Counted from the first letter of the stretch, positions 29,001 to 35,610 are shown. The stretch is 64,000 nucleotides of DNA from CAYSFE01 sp964430225 (GCA_964430225.1 CAYSFE010000003.1:1-64000), one strand, 5' to 3'. Numbers and translations are program-made. The notes: generated by a model not told the origin, from the letters alone.

Positions 29001-29598
29001 AACTTCTCAACAATACTATATAAATGTGAGAGCAGTTGATAATGCAACGAATACATCTGGAGTCATTTCAACAAATGGTCAATTAGTTGCTCCTACAATT
29101 TCATTCTCTCTAAACTCAAGTGCAGTTACATTTGCAAATCTAAATGGAGGAAACTCATATACAGATACAAAAACTAGTACTTTAACAACTTCTACAAATG
29201 CATATAACGGGTATGTGGTAAGAGCATATAAGACTCAACTACTTACAAACACAGCTAATCCATCATATACAATTCCTGATTTCTCTGCAGGTAGTTATGC
29301 AGCACCAAGTGAGTGGAGTGGTACTGGTTACGGATATACATCAAGTGACACATCAATCCAAGGATCTGGAAAGTTTCCAGGATCTGGAGCATGTTTAGGA
29401 ACTGGCAATGCACCATGTTATGCTCCGTTTAGTTCAACAGCACCTGGAGATATTGTTGCTGATCACACAGCTACAGTAAGTGGTAGTCCAATATCCAGTG
29501 AACAATTTACAATCACATACAAGGTAGCAACACCAGCAACTCAGGCAGGTGGGCAATATACCACAACAATTATATATACGATTGTGCCACAATATTAA
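17008..29598 (+). CDS. Giant (4196-residue) modular surface protein with beta-repeats and LamG domains
   Basis: One uninterrupted frame. An N-terminal anchor (KILVGVSLVLLILMTLLSG) is followed by Ig-like domains to about residue 370. Two related concanavalin/LamG-like modules follow (about 372-744, RFYTTGFELNSVTAG; about 746-1128, RVYSSGFELQSITAD). A module starting ISGTCDAFDETTDCGDTGT (about 1129) is repeated at about 2009 (ISGICKAFDETTDCGDTGT). Some 20 repeats of 75-82 residues (GNYSNSGTFTHNSGT, then FYNLTF, then GGAWSFTSNPAVEV) span about 1305-3680. Two further LamG domains (about 2308-2531 and 2824-3034) are spliced inside repeat units. Fibronectin III-like domains start at about 3793, and the C-terminal domain (4028-4196) ends TIIYTIVPQY. 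The protein is probably an adhesin or host-contact fibre; binding targets are unknown. It is followed after 21 nt by its DUF916-like partner. Confidence 0.9.
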   Translation: MPWKKSSVIKILVGVSLVLLILMTLLSGDSISDIASSSLEENINRIERKIYSMDIKIDKGNYKANEDIKIHLGRYVSDKLEIYVVDSLKRKTVLNYKVEGTDVVIEAPKHLPSGKSTLQIKDGTKLIYSQNFEWGVLALNTTKSAYTVGETAEIQMAVLDDQGEMVCNANTTLYIYDPDNTKTTLSTNDKAIQVTDFCDKKVFTLEPDYKASYKFEKKGKYRLELTAETNNGTKTITEEIDIKESLDFEITRVTATRIYPVLEYPVTLNIKANRDFEGTIEEYIPDNFTLKDFDVVKPTITNTGIVQTLSYPVKLKKGETFSPKYSYDAPDDSPQFFTLGKISFKEGDKEIYKEDRMWQIAVDSAGASFPTRFYTTGFELNSVTAGVEWNTNTGTAPTISSSTIRTGGYALRTNPSGATSYIQYIFATADNATRTFLRAYFRTPSYPSSLTEIVSFVDNAGTIQASIQMTNTGTLRLFNNEDSAQIGSDTAAISVDTWYRVELETDFGTAATGNSIVAARLDGVEIASSTTVNFANGIARINIGAQATTSADFFFDDIGLNQDAYTNQNAWPGEGKVARINPDGNGTNVAWTNDYTAVNEVTPNDATNYILCSGNNQLEDYSLQSSTTAGIGVNDRVKLAEIWGRFSASAAGTQTHALSLLNAGGTGDTATAVTVQVVTWSTNDDTNPINADMVIYDEPGATNYSPLNSSLIDGMQARITSADCSPFVWVSTVWVYVEYVPAEGGRVYSSGFELQSITADMEWTTINGSPTIITGTKRSGEASMQVVTLGSGTREAVNFQFVSANANGPYFLRSYIYITTAPSAENTIIDFRNSSSTIIARITMDNSRQLQLRDEDGTIGSVSSALSTTTWYRIELKVDASGGASADTVEAKLDGTVFGTSSTRDLSTGVYQFGLGGNLNAEAQTTGDWLFDDVALNQNVGTTQNGYPGAGKIVHLQPNGDGTNVAWTGTSVNGANEYQNMDEVIPNDITDYNGSTTINILQDADFEPTSTYSISSTTDDITLVAPGVRFRTSAAATMGFSVSLLDTSTGPQVESSQIMTATTTWFTNNNTAPRVYPLTTYTAPAQSTAWTTSKIDSVQIRLREVTDTSSTIQVSTAWILVEYRPAVITISGTCDAFDETTDCGDTGTIKVAVNTTVASQEQTTVAGTWQIDEVPKPATGDVITVWIGSAADADEAVAVTQYDGTGNTITGIKLFKEHLTIGSDDLQNLTNTEIGTYDNSVSTNEDIFFDIDTGVLYVDDTSQSTTEKLTILSGSTYTPGGNLTTHDIDNQGDFVPGSNTITVQGSYSNQGTFTKGTSNINMTGTTTETLSGTMSGAGGQFYNLTFNGSGGAWSFGSNPPVEVANDLTITLGTLTSSSTTLTITGNYSNSGTFTHNSGTVKFNATDSGNTIAGTLSGSTGKFYNLTFDGSGGAWSFTSNPAVEVSNDLIIINGTVTSTSNTLTVTGNYSNSGTFTHNSGTTLFNATDAGNTLAGTLSGVNGKFYNLTFNGSGGAWSFTSNPAVEVANDFTITLGTVTSTSNALGLTISGNYSNSGTFTNNSGTIIFNATDSGNTIAGTLSGTSKFYDLTFNGVAGAWSFTSNPAVEVADDFTITNGTVTSTSNTLTITGNYSNSATFTHNSGTVLMNATDAGNTLSGTLSGASSFYNLTFSGSGGAWSFTSNPAVTVANDFTITNGAVTSTSNASGLTITGNYSNSGTFIHNSGLVKLNATDAGNTIAGTLSGATGKFYNLTFDGVAGAWSFTSNPAVEVANDLTITNGTLTSTSHASGLTVTGNYSNSGTFTNNSGTIIFNATDAGNTLAGTLSGASSFYNLTFSGAAGAWSFTSNPAVTIANALSISNGTLTATSGTTTIGGNFTKTGGTFTHNSGTVVFNDNTKISTLTYNADTTFSAFTVSTASKQMKFDNVDKTTIAGTFTVSGSACGTAVQLYSDSNGNQFDIDATGTVSVTYADIQDSNAITALSATNSVAGAGGNNTNWTITAGVCGGSMIISGICKAFDETTDCGDTGTILIAFGNSVQAQTQPTVSGTWSVTGLTNPAMNTIVTIYIDGAVADTDEAVAVTKYDGTGDITGVKLYKENLTIGSVDNQTLSNSELGTFDNSVSGDEDIFFDVTTNNLVVDSTTQSSTEKLTILSGNTHQPGGTVSTHDLTNLGTFLPEGNTITIAGSYLNSGTVTSSTSLFNMTGTTTETLAGNLSGTSKLYNLTFNGSGGAWSFTSNPTVEIYNDLTITLGTVTSTSGNLAVGGNYSNSGTFTHNSGTVVFNGNHTSNTLAGTLSGSSSFYNLKFDKCPVVSSPVSFWNFEEGTGGNAADNCTNAFTGTLGTGGTTPTWTTGKYGNGLSFDGNDYVNMGSHSALQLNYTDSFSFSSWVNTPSLPTSGNYPMVMNQTGPDSSYGAFQYTILFNGDDSGKLCVSVGRAMVGGNSVCVASPTSINTWYHVMGVYNGTDLIMYVDGTYVNTVTYSQGAASAPAGDLIIGGSNNNFYYTGKIDNPAVYNYVLTPAQVIEDMNRAGGGWSYTSNPNVDVLSNFTITNGIHTSTSGNLTITNNYSNLGTFTHNSGTVIMNATDAGNTLSGIMSGSPGKFYNLTFNGSGGAWSFTSNPAVEVANNLTITLGTVTSTSNTLTVTGNYSNSGTFTHNSGTTLFNATDSGNTIAGTLSGTSKFYNLTFNGSGGAWSFTSNPAVEVNNDLTITNGTVTATNNTLTITGNYSNAGTFTHNGGTVIMNATDAGNTLGGTMTTTSSFASLTFNGSGGAWSFGANSATVTGNFTITLGTVTAPSTTLTISGNYSNAGTFTHNSGSVVMDGIGITDPTLYWNYQENTGTAIGSRVGGGQSGTTTGTAWTSGVYDYALDYNGSDRTYASNRAISATDNFTLMAWVNVTSLPQSSLFMYNGSDTAGYGIGITNGWDGSGSELVALYGNVTWFGAGYTMPTNQWLHISLVRDSGTAKFYVNGVQTSGTNTDTPGSPADFFEVGNEPGQSRYFNGKVDEPKVYNYALTQAQVKSAMYTYYANTLGYTMSGNMTTTSSFNNLTFNGASGVWDFGANSATVANDLTITAGSVVAPSTTLTVTGNYSNSGTFTHNSGTVKFNATDSGNTIAGTLSGATGKFYNLTFDGVSGAWSFTSNPAVEVANNLTITNGTLTSTSHASGLTVTGNYSNAGTFTHNSGTVIFNATDAGNTLAGTLSTTSSFYNLTFNGSGGAWSFTSNPAVEVANDLTITNGTLTSTSHASGLTVTGNYSNSGTFTHNSGTMIFNATDAGNTLAGTLSGASSFYNLTFNGGGGAWSFTSNPAVEVANDFTITAGTVTSTSGNFTVTGNYSNSGTFTHNSGTMIFNATDAGNTLAGTLSGATGMFYNLTFNGSGGAWSFTSNPAVEVNNDLTITAGTLTSTSNASALIVTGNYSNSGIFTHNSGNVNFNSTATKTLAGNMSGTSAFYGLQFSGTGAWSFTSNPNVDVLDYFQISNVSANVTSTSATLKVSGNFRNSFNTTTFVHNNGTVKFDATDAGNTITSTSTLSFYNVIFDGVGGAWQLPTGSSTSVNNDLTITNGAVSPVGAGYSLNIYGNYLNNGTFTNSGGTVVFAATDTGNTIGGTLSGANGKFYNLSFSGAGGEWSFTGNPTVEVEKGLTLSNGTLTSTSGNLSIGSFFSKTGGTFTHNSGTITFVDSSANGSVRINTGTTFNNITVATPNKAILFDETDTVTVIGTFTINGSACGTPVLIKSWTNGNQADIDLQGTISVDYASIQDSNAITAATANNSVVGAGGNNTNWTINGGVCNTAPNSPTSLAQKTTGDVVIVTGGWNNTTSIKFTATGDDPNNPDTISLCVEYQQLGTGFTNTETGCGTGVAYSGTPVSVTVTLNSIPDAFEYHWQARLKDTAGAYSAWVSYDVNAESARDYGIDTTAPTLSTINDGTSCGSDVTFNDGSLSTISACWAQATATISGLEKYQYSVGTTSGATDVLTWTDLVDGSANVSKTINALTLQTSQQYYINVRAVDNATNTSGVISTNGQLVAPTISFSLNSSAVTFANLNGGNSYTDTKTSTLTTSTNAYNGYVVRAYKTQLLTNTANPSYTIPDFSAGSYAAPSEWSGTGYGYTSSDTSIQGSGKFPGSGACLGTGNAPCYAPFSSTAPGDIVADHTATVSGSPISSEQFTITYKVATPATQAGGQYTTTIIYTIVPQY
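20920..28050 (+). repeat. Degenerate tandem repeat array (about 225-246 bp units) inside the giant gene
   Basis: About 20 in-frame copies of a unit coding for GNYSNSGTFTHNSGT, NATDAGNTLAGTLSG, FYNLTFNGSGGAWSF and TSNPAVEVANDLTIT. Copies differ at many third positions but share long near-identical runs, for example around 21540, 24837 and 25077. The array is broken by a repeat of the ISG module (about 23030-23530) and by two LamG insertions (about 23930-24600 and 25477-26113). It is a likely site of recombination and of assembly error. Confidence 0.9.
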
Positions 29599-29619
29599 AA
29601 GTATTATGATCATTGATCG

Positions 29620-30980
29620 ATGAAAGAGATAATTAAAAAAACATTTAAGACGGGAACAATTGTTTTAACTTGTTTGTATTTTCTTTTCTCTCCCCTTTTA
29701 GTTAATGCCCAAACAAATACTACTGACTTTACTCAGCAACTCGCGATGGCTGTAGACCCTGCAATAATAGAACTTATTGTAGATAAATCTGAGATAGGAA
29801 AGAAAGAAATTACTGTATACAATACAAGCTCATTAGCTCTCCCTATAAAAGCGGTAGTTCAAGGATTTAATCCAGGAGAAGCTGTAGATATAAAGGAGAA
29901 AGACCTAGAAACATTTGATGCATCTAGTTGGATTAAGATAGATCCCAAAGATCGTGACTTCATCTTACAACCAAAAGATTCAAAGAAAGTTACAGTAAGT
30001 GTTACAGTTCCACCAGAAGCTCCGGCAGGGGGACACTATGCAACAATATATTTTAATCCTCTCATTCCTCAAGCGCTTGTATCTGATTCTTCAGTATTTA
30101 TATATGCTCGTATTGCAGTTCTTGTATTCATACAAGTAAAGGGAACATTTACAGAAAAACTAACTGTTGATTCTCTAAAGACCAAGTATATTAATCAGAC
30201 CTTACCAGTAAATATGACTTTTAATGTAAGTAATGTAGGGAATAGCCATATAAGACCTACGGGGAAAATTAAGATCACAAGTGAGATATCTAGAAAGTTT
30301 GCTGGTGAAACAGCAATACCACTTCAGATAGTATTACCAGGTACAACTCGTGAATACAAAGTAGATGTTGGACAAAGCTTAAGACCAGGTTTTTATTCAG
30401 CTGAACTCACAATGAACTATGGAACTACAACTGAAGTAAATGTAAAAACAGATAAAACATATTTCTTTATCTTACCTAGTTTCATCACATACATATATAT
30501 TGGAATTGGACTTCTTGTTTTAATTGTAGGCTTTAGATTTAGAAAGAGATTATGGTTAGTAGTGAGAGTATTATTTACAGGTAGTTCTAAAATGAGTTTA
30601 GAAGGTGCTCCTAAAGAAGAAATTAAAAAGATAGTNNNNNNNNNNNNNNNNNNNNNNNNNNNNNNNNNNNNNNNNNNNNNNNNNNNNNNNNNNNNNNNNN
30701 NNNNNNNNNNNNNNNNNNNNNNNNNNNNNNNNNNNGTAGTTCTAAAATGAGTTTAGAAGGTGCTCCTAAAGAAGAAATTAAAAAGATAGTAAGAGAGGAG
30801 TTGAAGAATCAAAATGTTAATATAGAGGAAAGAGAGATTAGAAAAGAAATATTTAGACCAAAAGAGAAAGAATTGGAAAATATTAAAGAAGAAAAGGGAG
30901 ATCGAAATGTTTCTCTTCCTAAATGGAAACAAGACTTAGAGAGTGGTGTTAAAAAGATAAAGTATAAGAGGGTGAAATAG
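29620..30980 (+). CDS. DUF916-like membrane-anchored partner of the giant surface protein (interrupted by an artificial gap)
   Basis: When the 55-bp contig overlap around the N run is collapsed, the frame continues to the stop at 30980 and gives about 401 residues. Order: signal peptide (LVNAQ cleavage, about residue 31); Ig-like domain with KKEITVYNTSS; second domain with VPPEAPAGGHYATIYF; further beta domain; one membrane helix (YIYIGIGLLVLIVGF); and a highly charged Lys/Glu-rich cytoplasmic tail ending KKIKYKRVK. This is the layout of WxL-interacting DUF916 proteins of Gram-positive bacteria. It begins 21 nt after the giant gene. It may hold the giant protein at the membrane or wall. The paralogue at 2-862 pairs with 912-1982. 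Confidence 0.8.
30636..30735. other. Scaffold gap (100 N) inside a gene, flanked by identical 55-bp ends
   Basis: 30581-30635 is identical to 30736-30790. One copy of these 55 bp should remain and the N run should be deleted. Doing so restores a single open frame through the DUF916-like gene; the ATG at 30747 is an artefactual start. Confidence 0.93.
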
Positions 30981-30982
30981 TT

Positions 30983-31011
30983 TTGAATTAAAGCTTATTT
31001 ACTGATAGAAT
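30983..31011 (+). promoter_or_regulatory. Promoter of secDF, leaderless
   Basis: TTGAAT (30983-30988), a 17-bp spacer, TAGAAT (31006-31011), then seven bases to the ATG at 31019. There is no room for a ribosome-binding leader. Confidence 0.6.
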
Positions 31012-31018
31012 CCTCCAC

Positions 31019-32377
31019 ATGAAACTAAATCGCGTATTATTATGGTTTATTATCTTACTAGTAGGTCTTACTACACTTATTAGTTTCCCTTCTTTACCAG
31101 TAAAATTTACTATTGGGGATAAGGTGTACGATAGAATTATTAAGGGACCAGATTTATTTGGGAGAAAAATGGATGTCAAACTTGGATTAGATCTTCAAGG
31201 TGGTAGCTTCATAAGTTTAAGAGCTGATATGACAGGAGTACCTGAGAATGAGAAAGGACAAAGAATTGAAGCAGTTCGAAGAGTTATTGAAAATAGAGTA
31301 AATCAATTTGGAGTAAACGAATCTGATGTTAAATCCTCCATTTCTGGTAATGATTATAAAATAAATATTGAGCTTCCTGGTTCTGATGCTGATACTGAAA
31401 ATCAAATTAGTTTGCTTAAACAAACAGCTAAACTAGAATTCTTTAGAGAGAAAGAACCACAACCTCCAATCCCTGATCAATTTGATACTCTTCCAGTAGA
31501 TGCACAACTAAACTATCTTTACGACAAGCTAGATATTTCTGGAGCTGATCTTAAATCAGCATCAGTAACTGCTCCAACGAGTGGAGGAAGTACACCTATT
31601 ACAGGAGATAGTAAAGAAGTAGCCATGGTATTCTCTGAAGCAGGTTTTAAAAAGTTTGATGATATGGCAAGAGCAAGTAGAGGAAAAAGAATTGCGATAG
31701 CTCTTGATAACAACATAATCTCAGCACCAACTATAAGTGAATCATGGGGACTTACTGGTGGTGTTAGTAGTACAGTTACAATTAATGGATTAACTACACT
31801 AGAAGCTGAAAACTTAGCAATTCAATTACGTGGTGGTGCTTTACCTGTTCCTGTAGAGCTAGCTGAACAAAGAATTATTGAGGCAACACTTGGTAAAGAC
31901 GCACTTCTTAAAAGTATTCAAGCAGGACTAGTAGGGATATTTTTGATAATTAGTTTCATGATCTTTCTATATAGAAAAGAAGGTGTTATTGCCTCTATTG
32001 CACTTGTTATATACACTCTAGTAACGTTAGCTATATACAAGCTTATCCCTATAACCTTATCACTATCTGGAATAGCAGGCTTTATTCTTTCTATTGGAAT
32101 TGCAGTAGATGCCAATATTTTAATTTTTGAAAGAATGAATGAAGAAATAAAGAAAGGATATTCAAAACAAAAAGCATTGAAGCTTGGCTTTGAAAGAGCT
32201 TGGACATCAATTAGGGACTCAAATATATCTACAATGATTACCTGTTTCATATTATTTATGGCAGGAACAACTGTTGTTAAAAGCTTTGCAGCCAACTTAT
32301 TTCTTGGTGTAGTAATATCTCTATTCACAGCAGTGACTGTAACAAGACAGTTGTTAATAGTAATAAGTAAAAAATGA
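31019..32377 (+). CDS. secD: Protein translocase subunit SecD
   Basis: 452 residues. It has an N-terminal helix, the conserved KLGLDLQGGSFISL block (about 56-69), a reduced periplasmic P1 region (ENRVNQFGVNESDV, IELPGSDA), and five C-terminal helices of the RND fold (SIGIAVDANILIFERMNEE). With SecF it uses the proton gradient to pull preproteins through SecYEG on the outer side. It overlaps secF by 4 nt (ATGA). Confidence 0.95.
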   Translation: MKLNRVLLWFIILLVGLTTLISFPSLPVKFTIGDKVYDRIIKGPDLFGRKMDVKLGLDLQGGSFISLRADMTGVPENEKGQRIEAVRRVIENRVNQFGVNESDVKSSISGNDYKINIELPGSDADTENQISLLKQTAKLEFFREKEPQPPIPDQFDTLPVDAQLNYLYDKLDISGADLKSASVTAPTSGGSTPITGDSKEVAMVFSEAGFKKFDDMARASRGKRIAIALDNNIISAPTISESWGLTGGVSSTVTINGLTTLEAENLAIQLRGGALPVPVELAEQRIIEATLGKDALLKSIQAGLVGIFLIISFMIFLYRKEGVIASIALVIYTLVTLAIYKLIPITLSLSGIAGFILSIGIAVDANILIFERMNEEIKKGYSKQKALKLGFERAWTSIRDSNISTMITCFILFMAGTTVVKSFAANLFLGVVISLFTAVTVTRQLLIVISKK

Positions 32378-33288
32378 AAATAGATTTTGTAAAAAATAAT
32401 AGATTCTTTTTAGTCATCTCATTAGTTCTAGTAGCTTTAGCTGTAGCTGCTATTCAGATATGGGGATTAAACTTAGGAATAGATTTTGCCGGAGGAAGTA
32501 TTACAGAATATGAGATATCTGAAAAACCTGTTCAAATTGAAATATCTGATAAACTTTCTAAAACAGATATTAAAATAAGTAAGATTGTTGTATCTGAAAA
32601 ACTTTACACAATCTATTCTGAATCACTTGATGATGTTAAAAGAGATACCCTTAACAAAACAATTACTGATTCATATAAAGGAGCTATAAAGAAATCTACA
32701 GAAACTATTAGTTCTAGTGTAGGAGTTGAACAAAGTAAGAATGCAATTACATCAATAATACTTGCATCTATTGGTATTATTCTTTTCTTATCTTACTCTT
32801 TCAACTCGGTTCCTAAACCATTTAGATCTATTGAGTTTGGAGTAAGTGCCGTACTTGCTCTTATTCACGATGCCATAATTGTACTTGGTGCCTTTGCAAT
32901 TCTTGGACATTACTTTGGAGCAGAAATAGATTTACTTTTCATAACAGCAATTCTTACAGTTATTGGTTTTTCTGTTCACGACACAATAGTTGTATTTGAT
33001 AGGATTAGAGAAAACACTCTTAATTTTGGATCAAAGGATTACAAATCTGTTGTAAATAGAAGTTTAGTAGAAACTTTAACAAGATCTATTAATCTTACAG
33101 TAGCTACAATCTTAGTATTAATCTCCCTATTCTTCTTAGGACCTGAATCTTTAAGATGGTTTATAGGGGCCCTACTCATCGGTATGTTTAGTGGTACCTA
33201 TTCCTCTATCTTTGTTGCTTCTCAACTTCTTGTATTGATACAAGAAGTAAAAGCTAAGTATGGAAATAGAAAGAAAGATAATTCCTAA
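32374..33288 (+). CDS. secF: Protein translocase subunit SecF
   Basis: 304 residues: first helix, then the SecF motif LGIDFAGGSITEYE, a short outer domain, and five helices with TVIGFSVHDTIVVFDRIREN, which is diagnostic of SecF. It partners SecD and is translationally coupled to it. It ends 10 nt from the convergent mltG gene with no obvious terminator. Confidence 0.95.
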   Translation: MKIDFVKNNRFFLVISLVLVALAVAAIQIWGLNLGIDFAGGSITEYEISEKPVQIEISDKLSKTDIKISKIVVSEKLYTIYSESLDDVKRDTLNKTITDSYKGAIKKSTETISSSVGVEQSKNAITSIILASIGIILFLSYSFNSVPKPFRSIEFGVSAVLALIHDAIIVLGAFAILGHYFGAEIDLLFITAILTVIGFSVHDTIVVFDRIRENTLNFGSKDYKSVVNRSLVETLTRSINLTVATILVLISLFFLGPESLRWFIGALLIGMFSGTYSSIFVASQLLVLIQEVKAKYGNRKKDNS

Positions 33289-33298
33289 AGTATTCATA

Positions 33299-34363
33299 TT
33301 AATTACAGTAACTTGAATTCTCGTTAATATAACACCTAATATTACGTGTATGTTCCCCCAATGTCTTTGCATACCTTATTACTCCATCTACACCATGTAG
33401 ATAGAACAGGTAGTCATTCTTAGTAGGATTAAGTACAGAAGATAAAGAATCTAAACCAGGATTAGATATTGGAGTAGCAGGAAGACCAGGATTCATATAT
33501 GTGTTGTAAGCGGTATTCTTAGCTTTAGTCTCATTAGTAATTACATATTTCCAATTCTTAAGCTCATATAGAAATGGAGCATCTACTGCTAAAAGTTTTG
33601 TACCATCCCCTTTTCCATCTAATCTTTTTATTAAGATGTCAGCTACATTTTTCTTTTCCTCTTCTCCCTTAGCTTCTCTTTCTATTATAGATGCTAGGTT
33701 TACAGTATCGTACATTGAGTATTTCTTACCTGAGGTTTCATATATGTTTACAAATCTAGATTCAAAGTTTGAGAGAAACTTTTCAATAAGATCTTTTGAG
33801 GTAGATTTAGGATCTACTTGATAAGTATCTGGGAACAAAAACCCTTCAAGGGATTTACCTTTAGGTAAGTACTTTGTAACTATTACAGAATCTAAATTGT
33901 ATTTAGTTGGATTTTTAACAATATCTAAAAATTCTTTTTTAGAGAAATTAGGTTTATCTTCTTTGATAAAGATGTTTTCTAATGCTTCAGCTATTTCATC
34001 AGATCTTAAACCTTCAGGGAAAAATACCTTAGTAACTTTTTCTTTAGGGTCATTTAATACTTCAAGTATTTGATCAAAAGACAGATTCTTAGCTATTAAG
34101 AAATTACCAGCTTTTATCTTTTTACTTTGATCTGATCTCTTTACATAGAACAAAAACAAATCAGCACTTGATATCAGGTTATTGTCTGATAGTTTCTTAG
34201 CTACACTTTCAGCAGTTTCTCCAACTTTAACTTCAAAAGCTATCTTAGTACTATCATCACTATTTGGTCTTGTTGTCTCCTCGTTATACCATCCAAGTGC
34301 AAGAAATACCCCTATTCCTAGAAAAGCGAGAATAAAGAAGAGAATAATTACTACTTTTTTCAT
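33299..34363 (-). CDS. mltG: Endolytic murein transglycosylase MltG (YceG-like)
   Basis: 354 residues: one N-terminal helix (VVIILFFILAFLGIGVFLAL), a LysM-like region (FEVKVGETAESVAKKLSD), then the YceG domain with FFPEGLRSDEIAE and SLEGFLFPDTY. The catalytic Glu lies in NLASIIEREA (Glu228), with the closing NPGLPATPISNPG. It cleaves nascent peptidoglycan strands to set glycan length, so the organism likely builds a murein wall. It ends with an unusual Cys-containing tail. Confidence 0.92.
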   Translation of the reverse strand: MKKVVIILFFILAFLGIGVFLALGWYNEETTRPNSDDSTKIAFEVKVGETAESVAKKLSDNNLISSADLFLFYVKRSDQSKKIKAGNFLIAKNLSFDQILEVLNDPKEKVTKVFFPEGLRSDEIAEALENIFIKEDKPNFSKKEFLDIVKNPTKYNLDSVIVTKYLPKGKSLEGFLFPDTYQVDPKSTSKDLIEKFLSNFESRFVNIYETSGKKYSMYDTVNLASIIEREAKGEEEKKNVADILIKRLDGKGDGTKLLAVDAPFLYELKNWKYVITNETKAKNTAYNTYMNPGLPATPISNPGLDSLSSVLNPTKNDYLFYLHGVDGVIRYAKTLGEHTRNIRCYINENSSYCN

Positions 34364-34441
34364 AGTATGTATAAGGACTAAAGTTAGAGTGTTTCCAGAG
34401 CCTTAATGAAGCTCAGGAGTAATGATATATTTTTAAAACGT

Positions 34442-34499
34442 ATTAGTCAAAGAGGAGTAACAATTTCTCGTGACTAATGACTCGATTTAATGGTATAAT
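34442..34499 (+). promoter_or_regulatory. rpoD promoter with flanking inverted repeat
   Basis: An extended -10 box TGGTATAAT (34491-34499) ends seven bases before the ATG at 34507, implying a leaderless mRNA. A perfect 8-bp inverted repeat, ATTAGTCA (34442-34449) and TGACTAAT (34471-34478), brackets the upstream region; its right arm coincides with the expected -35 position. The repeat may be a regulator site. The promoter also decides the start: the in-frame ATG at 34477 lies upstream of the -10 box. Confidence 0.55.
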
Positions 34500-34506
34500 G
34501 CCGACT

Positions 34507-35610
34507 ATGGCAAAATCCCAAAAAATAGATCCAAAGAAACTTTTAGACTCTCTTGTTAAGAGAGCTCAGAAGCAGGGCTTCCTTACTCAGGTGGATGTTC
34601 TCGAGACTTTTCCAGAAATAGAAGAAGACATGGATATGTTAGAAAAAGTAATAGTTGCTCTACAGAAGAAGAACATAGAAATCATAGATCCAGTAGTAAA
34701 AGAAATAGAAGAAGAAGTAGTAAGTAACAAAAATATGAGTTTTGAAAAGAAAGTAGAAATACTTAAGACTATCAGAAGTCATATTACTACTGATCCTGTA
34801 AGAGCATATTTACATGAAATAAGTAGAATTCCTCTACTTACTGGTGGAGAAGAAGTCTTACTAGCTAAGAAGATTGAGAAAGGTTCACAAGAAGCAAGGG
34901 AGCTTTTAACTACAGCTAACCTTAGACTTGTTGTAAGTATAGCTAAGAAATATTCTAAAAGAGGACTTGATCTTCTTGATTTAATTCAAGAAGGAAATAT
35001 TGGATTAATGAGAGCTGTAGAAAAGTTTGAATACAGAAAAGGATTTAAATTCTCTACATATGCTACATGGTGGATTAGACAAGCTATTACAAGAGCTATT
35101 GCTGATCAAGCTAGAACTATTAGAGTTCCTGTACATATGATTGAGACAATCAATAAGCTTGGAAAGGTATCTAGTGAACTAGCAGTTAAACTTGGTAGAA
35201 GACCTAGAACTGATGAGATAGCTAAAGCTATGGATATAGAAGAAGATAAAGTGTTAGAGATAATAAAGATAGCTCAAAGACCAGCAAGTTTAGAAGCTCC
35301 TATTGGTGAAGAAGAAGATTCAAAGTTATCAGATATAATTGCAGATGAATATAATGAATCTCCAACAGAGATAGCTAACCTATCATTCTTGAAGCAACAG
35401 ATAAGAGATATCCTCTCAACTTTGTCAGATAGAGAAAGAAAAGTTTTAGAGTTAAGGTTTGGATTAGAAGATGGTGTATCTAGAACCTTAGAAGAAGTAG
35501 GACATGAATTTAAAGTAACAAGAGAAAGAATAAGACAAATAGAAGCTAAGGCCCTTAAAAGACTTAAGAGTCCAGAGATAGAACAAGCTCTTAAAGACTA
35601 TATTGGATAA
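34507..35610 (+). CDS. rpoD: Housekeeping RNA polymerase sigma factor (sigma-70)
   Basis: 367 residues from ATG 34507 (MAKSQKIDPKK). A short region 1.1 is followed by region 1.2 (DPVRAYLHEISRIPLLT), region 2 (LVVSIAKKYSKRGLDLLDLI; FSTYATWWIRQAITRAIADQ), region 3, and region 4 with the helix-turn-helix TLEEVGHEFKVTRERIRQIE. It directs RNA polymerase to -35/-10 promoters, which agrees with the TTGACA/TATAAT-like boxes in this window. The next gene starts 1 nt after its stop. Confidence 0.97.
   Translation: MAKSQKIDPKKLLDSLVKRAQKQGFLTQVDVLETFPEIEEDMDMLEKVIVALQKKNIEIIDPVVKEIEEEVVSNKNMSFEKKVEILKTIRSHITTDPVRAYLHEISRIPLLTGGEEVLLAKKIEKGSQEARELLTTANLRLVVSIAKKYSKRGLDLLDLIQEGNIGLMRAVEKFEYRKGFKFSTYATWWIRQAITRAIADQARTIRVPVHMIETINKLGKVSSELAVKLGRRPRTDEIAKAMDIEEDKVLEIIKIAQRPASLEAPIGEEEDSKLSDIIADEYNESPTEIANLSFLKQQIRDILSTLSDRERKVLELRFGLEDGVSRTLEEVGHEFKVTRERIRQIEAKALKRLKSPEIEQALKDYIG

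Noticed and set aside
30747..30980. A separate 77-residue gene starting at 30747
   Set aside because: It is the continuation of the DUF916-like protein; the start is an artefact of the duplicated 55-bp flank.
34477..34506. An earlier rpoD start at ATG 34477
   Set aside because: It would place the extended -10 box inside the coding region; ATG 34507 lies seven bases after that box and begins a normal sigma N-terminus.
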